A DNA stretch of 64,000 nt from VAZQ01 sp045811525. Lineage in GTDB: Bacteria > Pseudomonadota > Alphaproteobacteria > Rhizobiales > Xanthobacteraceae. Below, in pieces: positions 47,436-55,571 of the stretch. The first letter of the stretch is position 1, and each line of letters begins with the position of its first letter. Below the pieces are notes generated by a model. The model did not search any database. It saw nothing but the letters and a program-made list of their open reading frames with translations, and was not told where the DNA came from. The DNA is taken from contig JBJMTV010000004.1 in the NCBI GenBank assembly GCA_045811525.1, positions 206,062 through 270,061 of the forward strand, given 5' to 3'. The position numbers and the translations under genes were made by a program.

Positions 47436-48250
47436 TCTCGGGGACGGACACACGCATCGTGCCGTCGACCTCGCCATCAAGAAGCGCCGGCTTGCGCTTT
47501 GGCGACCCAACATTCTGGCTCTACGCTTTCCTGGCTCTTTGCCTGGCCGCCTGGAGTGGAGCGTCGCGGGTCCTGCCATCATACCTGCTGCCGAGCCCGG
47601 GCGAGACCGCCCTCAGCATTTGGCAGATAGTGACGGTGCCTGCACTTTTGCAAAATGCGCTCGCTTCCATCCTGCACGTGGTCTGCGCAGTAGCGGCTGC
47701 TTTCGTGCTTGGAATGGCCCTTGCACTACTTGCCTATTACCTGCCGGTCTTTCGCGTGTTGGTGCACGGCAGGCTCTCGCCGTTCCTCAATTCGTTCTCC
47801 GGAATTGCATGGGCGATCCTTGCGGTTCTTTGGTTTGGTGTGAACCAGTTCACAGTGATCTTTGCCGTCACCGTGATCCTGCTGCCATTTACGCTGGTCA
47901 ATATTCGGGAAGGCCTTGAGAGCCTCGACAGCGAGATCCTCGAGATGGGCCGAAGCTTCAGCAGCAAGCAGCTTAGAAATTTGCGGCTCATCGTCGTGCC
48001 GCTGCTGCTGCCTTTCATCATTGCAACCTTGCGCATCAGCTTTGGCGTGGCCTGGAAGGTCACCCTGACTTGCGAGCTGTTGGGTGGCGACAAGGGGCTG
48101 GGCTACATCGTCAACATCGCAATGCAGGAACAGAACACGGCCCGTATTCTCGGCGTCTCACTGCTGATCGTGGTGTTCGTGCGGTCGCTCGACAGATATG
48201 GCTTTGAACGCGTGCAGCGCTATTTGGCGCGCGCCTACCAGCGCGCTTGA
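47432..48250 (+). CDS. NitT/TauT-type ABC transporter permease
   Basis: The 272-residue membrane protein has about six spans (FWLYAFLALCLAAWSGASRV first) and the EAA-like loop DSEILEMGRSFSSKQLRNLR facing the ATPase. It overlaps the ATPase stop by four bases and is followed five bases later by a second, homologous permease. The two likely form a heterodimer channel. No substrate information can be read from it. Confidence 0.93.
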   Translation: MISGTDTRIVPSTSPSRSAGLRFGDPTFWLYAFLALCLAAWSGASRVLPSYLLPSPGETALSIWQIVTVPALLQNALASILHVVCAVAAAFVLGMALALLAYYLPVFRVLVHGRLSPFLNSFSGIAWAILAVLWFGVNQFTVIFAVTVILLPFTLVNIREGLESLDSEILEMGRSFSSKQLRNLRLIVVPLLLPFIIATLRISFGVAWKVTLTCELLGGDKGLGYIVNIAMQEQNTARILGVSLLIVVFVRSLDRYGFERVQRYLARAYQRA

Positions 48251-48254
48251 GGCA

Positions 48255-49025
48255 ATGCGGCCCTTGCCAAATAAGGATGGATTCTCCGCGCGGGTGATCG
48301 GCGACTGTGGAGTGCTTGCAGTCGTGATCCTCTGGTGGGTCTGGTCGACGCAAGTGCCAGACTACGTGCTCCCGGGCCCGGTGGCGGTGGCGCACCGCAT
48401 GCTCGGGGCCCTCGTCGATCCCGCATTCATGATCAATGCAGCGCTGAGTGTGGCGCGTATCTTTACATCACTGGCGATCGCGATGCTGTTGGGCACCGCG
48501 CTCGCACTGACCCCATTCTATTGGCCGGCATCGGCGTCCGTCATCAACAACGCGATCACGCCCTTTTTCAATTCCTTCCCTTCATTGGGCTGGGTTTTGC
48601 TCGCCACCATCTGGTTCAATGTTTCGGAATTCACGGTCACGTTCATTCAGGTGGTTATCCTCCTGCCGTTTTGCTTACTGAATGTTGCCGAGGGCGTTCG
48701 GGTTCTCGATGCTGATCTGCTGGAAATGGGACGCAGCTTTACATCCCGGCAACGGCGGGTGTTCCTGCGGATCATTCTGCCGCTCCTCGTGCCATACCTC
48801 ATCGCCGCCTTGCGCATCTCCTATGGAGTGGCATGGAAGATTTCGCTCTTGGCCGAGTTGTTCGGGGCTCGCAACGGCGTCGGCTACCTGATGCTGCAGG
48901 CGCAAGTGGTCGGTGACTCCGTGCTCGTGCTGTCGACCTGCTTGTTCATTGTGATTTTCTTTGCGATAGGCGACGGCTTGATCATCCGGCCTCTGGCGCG
49001 CCGCTTCGGGGCGGCGAGACCCTGA
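48255..49025 (+). CDS. second NitT/TauT-type ABC transporter permease
   Basis: The 256-residue protein has about six spans with the matching EAA-like loop DADLLEMGRSFTSRQRRVFL. It starts five bases after the previous permease stop, and the frame to 48198 is discarded because it overlaps that gene. The permease pair is closely related, consistent with duplication. The binding-protein gene begins 44 bases later. Confidence 0.92.
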   Translation: MRPLPNKDGFSARVIGDCGVLAVVILWWVWSTQVPDYVLPGPVAVAHRMLGALVDPAFMINAALSVARIFTSLAIAMLLGTALALTPFYWPASASVINNAITPFFNSFPSLGWVLLATIWFNVSEFTVTFIQVVILLPFCLLNVAEGVRVLDADLLEMGRSFTSRQRRVFLRIILPLLVPYLIAALRISYGVAWKISLLAELFGARNGVGYLMLQAQVVGDSVLVLSTCLFIVIFFAIGDGLIIRPLARRFGAARP

Positions 49026-49069
49026 TGCAGGGTGAGATCGTGTTTGGAAAAAGAAAAGGAGTTCCGACC

Positions 49070-50077
49070 ATGCCATCGGCGCAACCTCGTCCGCTGACAC
49101 GCAGCGCTGCGGCAATAGCGTGCCTCCTTCTCGCCGGCTCTCAAGGGGCGGCATGGGGCAAGGAAACGATCACCTACGCCTACCAGATTGATCCGATGTT
49201 CGAGGCGGCGCTCTGGGCGATCAAGAACGGCAAGGTCAGTTCCGACAAGATCGAGATCGACGCTACGCCGCTCGCCATTCCTGCGCTGATCCAGGCGATG
49301 CCGACGAAGCGTTACGATGTCATTCAGTCGGACGTAATTGGCGTGCCCCGTTCGGCCGAGCGCGGCCTGCAACTGCGAATTCTATCGACCGCGATCCGAT
49401 ATCGCCCGGAAGGCGACGCCCACATCGTCTTTACTCCGAAGGATTCGCCGATCAGGGGAGCACCAGACCTCAAGGGCAAGAAGGTGGCGGTGACGTCTTT
49501 GGGGTCGACCGGCTTTCACAATCTGCGTTTTGCGCTGGGGGAAGGCTGGGGCTTGAATGTAGATATTGCCGGCGGTGACATCACCTGGGTGGAGCTGCCG
49601 GCTCCCACCATGTTCGGGGCCCTGCATCAAAAGCGCGTCGACGGGGCGAGCCTGTCGCTGACTTACACCTATCGTGCCAAGGTCGGCGGTGAGTTCAATC
49701 AGGCCGTTCAGGCCGGAAAGAAAATGTATGAGCTATTCAAGCTGCAGATGATTTCGTCGGTCAATATGGGATACCCGGAAAAGATGGACGTGCGGCCGGA
49801 GCTGTATCGCGAGTTCAATCGCATGCTCAAGGAATCGGCTGAATACATGCACGCTCACGGTGACGAGGTCTATGCCGTCGTGGGAAAGGCGTACAATGTG
49901 GAGCCGGAAATGTTTCGAGGGCTGCAGGCTACTCTGGCGGAATTCCCGCTCATACTCCAGGAAAAGGATATCCCGGCGCTGGCCAAGGAATGGGAGCTCG
50001 CACAGAAATACAAGCTTCTGAAATCAGTACCGGATGTGAAGAGCTTCATCTGGCCAGGCGTGGTCGTTGAGAAGTGA
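49070..50077 (+). CDS. NitT/TauT-family ABC transporter substrate-binding protein
   Basis: The 335-residue protein has a signal peptide (SAAAIACLLLAGSQGAAWG) and the mature receptor with ETITYAYQIDPMFEAALWAI, then KYRD-like domain motif KRYDVIQSDVIGVPRSAERG and LKGKKVAVTSLGSTGFHNLR. An AAAGGAG site precedes ATG 49070. It ends the operon that begins with the AMDase-like gene, giving a complete importer (receptor, two permeases and ATPase) with two catabolic enzymes. Confidence 0.92.
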   Translation: MPSAQPRPLTRSAAAIACLLLAGSQGAAWGKETITYAYQIDPMFEAALWAIKNGKVSSDKIEIDATPLAIPALIQAMPTKRYDVIQSDVIGVPRSAERGLQLRILSTAIRYRPEGDAHIVFTPKDSPIRGAPDLKGKKVAVTSLGSTGFHNLRFALGEGWGLNVDIAGGDITWVELPAPTMFGALHQKRVDGASLSLTYTYRAKVGGEFNQAVQAGKKMYELFKLQMISSVNMGYPEKMDVRPELYREFNRMLKESAEYMHAHGDEVYAVVGKAYNVEPEMFRGLQATLAEFPLILQEKDIPALAKEWELAQKYKLLKSVPDVKSFIWPGVVVEK

Positions 50078-50192
50078 ACCATGGTCGAGGATGGTAAACA
50101 CCGGCTACAACTCTGTTTGCTGCAGTGCCCATGCCAAGCTCTTCGCCGTCACTCGCCGTCGCGCAGGCCATCGCCTCGGCGCTCCTCCGTGA

Positions 50193-51560
50193 TCATTGCC
50201 CTGTCAAGGCGTCACGATTGACGCGAGCACCATCCATCCAAACGGTTTCGATGGACCGGGTCAGCGTAATGTCGCGTGTTGGGTCGCCATTGAGGACGAC
50301 GAAGTCGGCGACCTTTCCTTCATGCAAGCTGCCGTATCTCCCATTAAAGCGATAAAGCCTCGCCACGTTCAACGTTGCAGCCTGGATGGCTTGCAGCGGA
50401 GTCAGGCCGCCCTTCACCAGCAGCTCCATTTCAAGATGGATGGAGAGGCCATGAAACCTTCCCGGCACGCCGGTGTCGCCGCCGGCGACGATCGGCACGC
50501 CGGCTTGTTGCATCCTGGCCATATTGGCCATGGCAACCTCGTACTGCGCCTTGACAGCTGCCAACGCGGGCGTCGCAAACCTGCGTTGATTGGCTTTGGC
50601 CAGCGCATCCAGATACTCGTCGGAGTAGATACGCCGGAGCTGCGGGTCGTTCAAATAAGCCGGCACGCCCTCGGCATAGTCGATCGGATAGCGGGCCTGG
50701 ATGAGAGTGGGCATGTAGCGGAGCCCCTTGGCCAACGCCAATCGCACGAATGCATCGTCCACCTCCTTGTCGCGAACGCTGTGGGCGAGGAAATCCACGT
50801 CGTGTCGCACGAGCGCGCGCGCATCTTCCAAGAAGACGATATGAGCTCCTACCGGAAGGCTGCGCTCATGGGCGGCGGCGATGATCGGGCCGGAGAGCTC
50901 CGGCTTCATCTTCACGAACGTGCCGCGCAGATCGTCCACCCATATTTTTATGAGATCAACGTGCCGGTCAGCCTCCTTGTCGACCAGTTGTCGGGCTTCA
51001 GGCGGGGCGGGCGGACGGTTGTACCAATCCTCATCGTTGGTGGCTTCATGCGACACGGGAGTGCGCCAGCCTCCGATCGGAGCAAAGCCATGGCCAGCCA
51101 TATGCACCCGGGCGCCATCAGCCTGCCCCTGCCGTTGCGCACGCCTGAGATCGAATATTTCCTGCTTGTCGAACCCGAGAGACACGAAATGCGTGGTGCC
51201 GAAGAACAGGTGATGGCGGGCGTCGCGCTGCAGCCGTGCATAGTTGTAGTTGCGCGCGGCAATCTCCATCCCATCAATCAAACCGGGATGGACATGCCCG
51301 TCGATCAGGCCGGGAATGATCGTCTTTCCGGTCAGGTCAAGTTGCTGAGCGTCGGCGGGAATATCGAATGTTCCACGCTTGCCGACGTTGACGATCACTC
51401 CGTCGCGCAACAGCATGGCCCCGTCGCGGATGGGAGGCTCCGTGGTGCCGTCGATGATCGTCGGCCCGACGATCGCAGTTAATCGCTGCTGGGCATGGCC
51501 CGGCATGGCCGACAGCATGCAGGCGAAGAAGGCCACCGCGATCAAGCGGAAGAGGGTCAT
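50193..51560 (-). CDS. exported amidohydrolase
   Basis: The 455-residue protein has a signal peptide (MTLFRLIAVAFFACMLSAMP, ending GHAQ) and the amidohydrolase-1 fold. The N-terminal metal motif is GLIDGHVHPGLIDG (His-x-His), a carboxylated-lysine candidate lies in HVDLIKIWVDDL, then HIVF and HSVRD give further His ligands, and the late Asp is in VAGGDTGVPG. The family includes imidazolonepropionase-like and prolidase-like enzymes. It acts outside the cytoplasm. Its start ATG overlaps the stop of the small exported protein gene (ATGA), so the two are cotranslated. Confidence 0.92.
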   Translation of the reverse strand: MTLFRLIAVAFFACMLSAMPGHAQQRLTAIVGPTIIDGTTEPPIRDGAMLLRDGVIVNVGKRGTFDIPADAQQLDLTGKTIIPGLIDGHVHPGLIDGMEIAARNYNYARLQRDARHHLFFGTTHFVSLGFDKQEIFDLRRAQRQGQADGARVHMAGHGFAPIGGWRTPVSHEATNDEDWYNRPPAPPEARQLVDKEADRHVDLIKIWVDDLRGTFVKMKPELSGPIIAAAHERSLPVGAHIVFLEDARALVRHDVDFLAHSVRDKEVDDAFVRLALAKGLRYMPTLIQARYPIDYAEGVPAYLNDPQLRRIYSDEYLDALAKANQRRFATPALAAVKAQYEVAMANMARMQQAGVPIVAGGDTGVPGRFHGLSIHLEMELLVKGGLTPLQAIQAATLNVARLYRFNGRYGSLHEGKVADFVVLNGDPTRDITLTRSIETVWMDGARVNRDALTGQ

Positions 51561-52093
51561 CTCGGAGCTCGTTCGAAGATCACGATATTGTTGGCGGAAG
51601 CGCCGGACGTCATCACTCCCAGCTGGGTCAATGTCATCCTTTGACCATCCAGGGAAACGTCGCGAACTTGCGCGCTGACGATTTGCCCGGCTTTCTTGTA
51701 GACGAAGAAGAAGACATTGCGATTTATCCGTCGCACCGCAACCGCGTCGAATGCGGCATCACCATCGACGCGGTGATCGGTGCCGTCGGAGCTCGCGGTC
51801 CAGCCGCGCCGGATAATGGATCCGTCTTTGCGGTGAATCTCGCTGCTGAAACGAATGCCGTTGTCTCGATCCGGTTCATAGCGGGCAAAGGCACGCTCGA
51901 GCGCCTGAGCTGCGTCCGAATACTGTGATTGCGCCGGCCGGTAGACCCACAGCCCCATGATGGGATCGGGCTCGTCGGCTTGTGCACACGCGAGGGCCCC
52001 GCCTAGCGCAGCCATGAAGAGGACACCCACAACGAGTGCAGTTGATCTATTCACAACGCGAAAAATATATGCGATTGCACACATCCAAGCCAA
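51557..52093 (-). CDS. small exported protein of unknown function
   Basis: The 178-residue frame has an export signal (STALVVGVLFMAALGGALAC, then AQADEP). The mature domain begins PDPIMGLWVYRPAQSQYSDA and alternates strands such as IIRRGWTASSDGTDHRVDGD and NVFFFVYKKAGQIVSAQVRD, so a lipocalin-like or small beta-barrel fold is plausible. The start is uncertain; GTG 52054 gives a shorter signal peptide. It overlaps the amidohydrolase start in an ATGA junction. No function is known; a partner of the amidohydrolase is likely. Confidence 0.7.
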   Translation of the reverse strand: MAWMCAIAYIFRVVNRSTALVVGVLFMAALGGALACAQADEPDPIMGLWVYRPAQSQYSDAAQALERAFARYEPDRDNGIRFSSEIHRKDGSIIRRGWTASSDGTDHRVDGDAAFDAVAVRRINRNVFFFVYKKAGQIVSAQVRDVSLDGQRMTLTQLGVMTSGASANNIVIFERAPR

Positions 52094-52137
52094 GGCTACG
52101 AAGCGGATGTGACGGGGTCAAGTTGGCACGTTAGGGC

Positions 52138-53766
52138 ATGCGGTCTCAAACAGACGTCCTCATTGCCGGTGGCGGTCCGGTAGGTCTCGCGCTGGCGCTC
52201 GATCTCTCATCGCGCGGAATTCGCTCAATCCTGGTGGAGCAGAGCGATGGAAGCCCGCGACATCCGAAGGTCGGGCATGTAAGCGTTCGGACCATGGAGC
52301 ATATCCGCCGCTGGGGATTGGTGGAGCGGCTGCGCCATTGCGGTTTTCCTCCTGATTACGCATTGCGCATGGTCTATTGCACGAGCATGAACGGCTATAC
52401 GCTTTGCGTTCATGAATATCCCAGCATGCGCGATGCTCCCACTCCGCCGGAAACCCCCGAGAAGAAGCAGCGCTGCCCGCAGCTTTGGTTCGACCCCATC
52501 TTGGCCGACGCCATCCGCGGCTATTCGAATTGCCGTCTTGAACACCTTGCCGAGCTGAGGACGTTTCGAGTCACGCGCGAAGGCGTGATCGCCTCGGTTG
52601 AAGCTCAGAACGGGCCAGCGGAAATCCGCGCGCGCTATATGGCGGCGTGCGATGGCGCCAATAGCAGCATTCGGGAGCGCCTTGGCATCAGGATGCAGGG
52701 CAATCCAAACCTCAGCCGCTCTGTTGCGATCTATTTCCGAGCGCCGGGTCTGCTTGCCGGAACGACGCAGGGGCAGGGCGAACGTTACACTTTCGTCGGC
52801 CCCGAAGGGACATGGGGCAATCTCACGGTCGTGGACGGCAGCGAGCTCTGGCGCCTCACCGTCTTCGGGTCACATGACAGGATAGATCTGGACACGTTCG
52901 ATGCTGCTGGGTGGGTACGACGCTGTCTGGCTAACGATCGCGTTTCCTTCGAGATCTTGTCGATCCTCCCCTGGCGCCGCACCGAGCTCGTCGCCGAGCG
53001 CTACAGCGAGGGCCCCGTTTTTCTCGTCGGCGACGCTGCTCATACCATGTCGCCCACCGGCGGATTCGGCATGAACACCGGGATCGGCGACGCTGTCGAT
53101 CTGGCCTGGAAGCTGCAGGGCGCGCTGGCGGGTTGGGCGGGAGCGAAATTGCTTGCCAGCTACAGCGACGAACGACGTCCGATCGGTGAGCGCAACGCGC
53201 GGTTCTCCGCCACCAATTTCTACAATCTCGTTGCTGATACGGACCGGTCCGCGATTTTGGACGAGGGTGAAAAAGGCGGGGCGGCAAGGCAGAAGATCGG
53301 CACGGCGATGAAGGCTGCAACCCTGGCTGAATACGAGTCGCTCGGTGTCATCCTCGGCTATCGTTACGACCATTCTCCCATATGCATAAGCGACGGTTCG
53401 CAGCCGCCTCCCGATCCACCGGATCGCTATGTGCCGACATCTCGCCCTGGCGCGCGCAGTCCGCATGTCTGGCTTGAGGATGGCACGTCGATATTGGATC
53501 GCTTTGGCCGCGAATTCACACTTGCTTCATTCGGAGCGCTCGACACCTCGCGCTTCAGCTCCGCTGCCAAAGAGCGCGGGCTGCCGTTTCGCACTCTGGC
53601 TATCCAAAACGATGCTGCGGCTGCTGCCTACGAGCGCAGGCTGGTTCTCGTCCGGCCAGATGGGCACGTCGCTTGGCGGGGAGACGAGCTGCCTGCCGAT
53701 CCCGGCTTCATCTTGGATGTCGTACGCGGCGCAGATCCCAACTCGCGATCACTCGCATCTGTCTGA
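52138..53766 (+). CDS. FAD-dependent aromatic hydroxylase (PheA/TfdB/MhpA class)
   Basis: The 542-residue flavoprotein matches the phenol hydroxylase/MhpA-like class: IAGGGPVGLALALDLSSRGI, the CDGANSSIRERLGIRM motif, and GDAAHTMSPTGGFGMNTGIG at the second FAD site. The C-terminal thioredoxin-like domain is present (VWLEDGTSILDRFGREFTLA). It would hydroxylate a phenolic ring with NAD(P)H and oxygen. The frame continues to 53766, where the last 139 bases overlap the divergent-orientation MarR gene. The substrate is unknown; a MarR regulator is adjacent. Confidence 0.92.
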   Translation: MRSQTDVLIAGGGPVGLALALDLSSRGIRSILVEQSDGSPRHPKVGHVSVRTMEHIRRWGLVERLRHCGFPPDYALRMVYCTSMNGYTLCVHEYPSMRDAPTPPETPEKKQRCPQLWFDPILADAIRGYSNCRLEHLAELRTFRVTREGVIASVEAQNGPAEIRARYMAACDGANSSIRERLGIRMQGNPNLSRSVAIYFRAPGLLAGTTQGQGERYTFVGPEGTWGNLTVVDGSELWRLTVFGSHDRIDLDTFDAAGWVRRCLANDRVSFEILSILPWRRTELVAERYSEGPVFLVGDAAHTMSPTGGFGMNTGIGDAVDLAWKLQGALAGWAGAKLLASYSDERRPIGERNARFSATNFYNLVADTDRSAILDEGEKGGAARQKIGTAMKAATLAEYESLGVILGYRYDHSPICISDGSQPPPDPPDRYVPTSRPGARSPHVWLEDGTSILDRFGREFTLASFGALDTSRFSSAAKERGLPFRTLAIQNDAAAAAYERRLVLVRPDGHVAWRGDELPADPGFILDVVRGADPNSRSLASV

Positions 53767-54266
53767 CCCGACAGAGTCGATTGCATCTTCCGCAGGAGCG
53801 TACCCAGCTGCTGTGCTTCGCCGTCGACAAAGCCGGCAATCGCTTGCTGCCGGATGTGTACCGCTTGAGGCAATATCGCTGCGAAGGTTTTTTTTCCTTG
53901 TGCCGTCATGCGGATTCGCGCCGTGCGGCGATCTTTGGCAGATGAGCGCCGGCGAACCAGGCCCTGCTTTTCCATTCTGACCAGCAAGCGGCTCAACGTC
54001 GAATGGGGCACCACCGCATAAGCCGATATTTCTGCAATGGTCGCCTCTCCTCGCGAGGCGAGGGCCGCCAGGACGCGCCAGTGTTGGAACGTCAGACGCT
54101 GTTTCTGAAGATAACCATGTAGTCTTTGATTTAGCAGGCCCGCGACCCGGCTCATCAGGTAGGGGATTGAATTATCGATACGAAAATTGCGAACCGTCCT
54201 CGTTTTCACGCACTGACCTGACACTTGACCCTTCCGAGCTTTCCGCGCGAGATCGAGATTAAGCAA
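53628..54266 (-). CDS. MarR-family transcriptional regulator with tail overlapping neighbouring gene
   Basis: The protein has the MarR winged helix: TFQHWRVLAALASRGEATIA, SAYAVVPHSTLSRLLVRMEK and the wing RRRSSAKDRRTARIRMTAQG. MarR proteins are homodimers that usually release DNA on binding phenolic ligands, fitting the aromatic hydroxylase beside it. The reading frame starts at TTG 54266 at the earliest; GTG starts further in are possible. The regulator domain should end near residue 165; the tail continues about 45 residues antisense to the hydroxylase gene, rich in Ser, Pro and Arg. Confidence 0.85.
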   Translation of the reverse strand: MLNLDLARKARKGQVSGQCVKTRTVRNFRIDNSIPYLMSRVAGLLNQRLHGYLQKQRLTFQHWRVLAALASRGEATIAEISAYAVVPHSTLSRLLVRMEKQGLVRRRSSAKDRRTARIRMTAQGKKTFAAILPQAVHIRQQAIAGFVDGEAQQLGTLLRKMQSTLSGQTDASDRELGSAPRTTSKMKPGSAGSSSPRQATCPSGRTRTSLRS

Positions 54267-54393
54267 CGCCTGCTGCGATGATGTCAGAAGGGAGACCGTT
54301 GGTCATTTCCATTAACGTCTTTCCAACTATGGACCAGGGCGTCCCAGCGAGCCTGGTGAATTGCGCCGTGCTCGGCGTGCCCGGACCCGCGCA

Positions 54394-55566
54394 ATGATTG
54401 CCGTTGAGTTCGGCGACTGGCCGGGGCGGATCGCGTTCGGACCAGGCGCGGTGGGCCGGCTTGCCGAGATCGCGGGCGCCCTCGGCGGCAGCCGTGCACT
54501 CGTGATTTGCGGCTCATCAGTGGTGCGCACCGGGCTACTCGACAAGGTGAAGGCTGGGCTCGGTGACTCTCTTGGCGCGGTATTTGCCGAGGTGAAATCG
54601 CACACGCCGATCGAGATGGTGGAGCGCGGCGTTGCGGCCTACCGGGAAAGTGGCGCGAATATCCTAGTGACGGTCGGCGGCGGCTCCGCGATTGACGCCG
54701 GCAAGGCCATCCAAATCGTCCTCGCAAGCGGCAGGGACCTCGCTCGTTACGCCATTCACTATTCGGCGGGTGGGGCGATGCAGCGCGAGCCGCTACCCGT
54801 GCGCACCGTTCCCCACATCGCGGTGCCCACCACGGCCGGCTCGGCGTCCGACGTGATGCCCACCGCGGCGGCGCGTGATCCGCAGACGCGCAGGAAGCTC
54901 TTGTTCTGGGACGACCAGCTCACACCTTCGGCAACCGTCCTCGATCCGGAAATGGCCGTGCATACGCCGCCGGAATTGACGGCGGCAACTGGCATGACCG
55001 CCATGGCGCGCGCAGTCGAGGCGCTCTATTCAGGCCGCCGTCATCCGATCTCGACCGGGCTAGCACTGCACGCGATCCGCCTGTTGTGCGGAGCCTTACC
55101 GCGCTCGGTGGCCACGCCCGGCGATCTGGAGGCGCGCGCAGCATGTCAAATGGCTTGCGTGATGTCTGGCATGGCGGCAATCAACGCCATGGTGTCAGTG
55201 GTCCACGCCGTCGGTCACATTGTCGGCGGCCGCCATGGTCTACAGCACGGCATCTCACACTCCATACTTCTGGCGCCGGCGATGCGGCGCTTGCTGCCGG
55301 TGACCGGCTCGGAACAGACCCTTCTCCTGGGCGCTCTCGGCGGCGCCAGCACGAGCTCACCGGACCGCGACGGCGCAGTGTGCGCCGATCGGATCGCTGC
55401 CCTGGTTGCCAGTCTTCCATTGCCACGCCGGCTGCGCGATGTCGGCGTCCTGGAAAGCGAGCTTGACGATCTCGCCCATCTGAGCATGTCCGACTACATG
55501 ATGGCCAACCTGCCGCGACCGATGATCGAGGCGGAAGTCCTCGACCTGTTGCGCAGCGGTTGGTGA
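54394..55566 (+). CDS. iron-containing alcohol dehydrogenase/maleylacetate-reductase-like protein with altered metal site
   Basis: The 390-residue protein has the family III alcohol dehydrogenase fold: the NAD-binding GGGSAIDAGKAIQIVLA motif and VPTTAGSASDVMP. Maleylacetate reductases usually carry a metal-site sequence G-x-N/D-A-x-A-H-A; here it is GMTAMARAVEALYS, with Thr202 and Arg206 at the expected Asp/Asn and His positions. The later HAVGHIVGGRHGLQHG region keeps His. If the match is right, two ligands are lost, so the protein may not bind iron or may act on another chemistry. ATG 54394 is used; the frame is open from 54361. It begins the 54-63 kb operon. Confidence 0.85.
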   Translation: MIAVEFGDWPGRIAFGPGAVGRLAEIAGALGGSRALVICGSSVVRTGLLDKVKAGLGDSLGAVFAEVKSHTPIEMVERGVAAYRESGANILVTVGGGSAIDAGKAIQIVLASGRDLARYAIHYSAGGAMQREPLPVRTVPHIAVPTTAGSASDVMPTAAARDPQTRRKLLFWDDQLTPSATVLDPEMAVHTPPELTAATGMTAMARAVEALYSGRRHPISTGLALHAIRLLCGALPRSVATPGDLEARAACQMACVMSGMAAINAMVSVVHAVGHIVGGRHGLQHGISHSILLAPAMRRLLPVTGSEQTLLLGALGGASTSSPDRDGAVCADRIAALVASLPLPRRLRDVGVLESELDDLAHLSMSDYMMANLPRPMIEAEVLDLLRSGW

Positions 55567-55571
55567 TCCCA

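Noticed and set aside
50196..51482. 428-codon open frame antisense to the exported amidohydrolase
   Set aside because: The minus strand holds a signal peptide and the metal-binding motifs of the amidohydrolase family; the plus-strand frame has no recognised domain.
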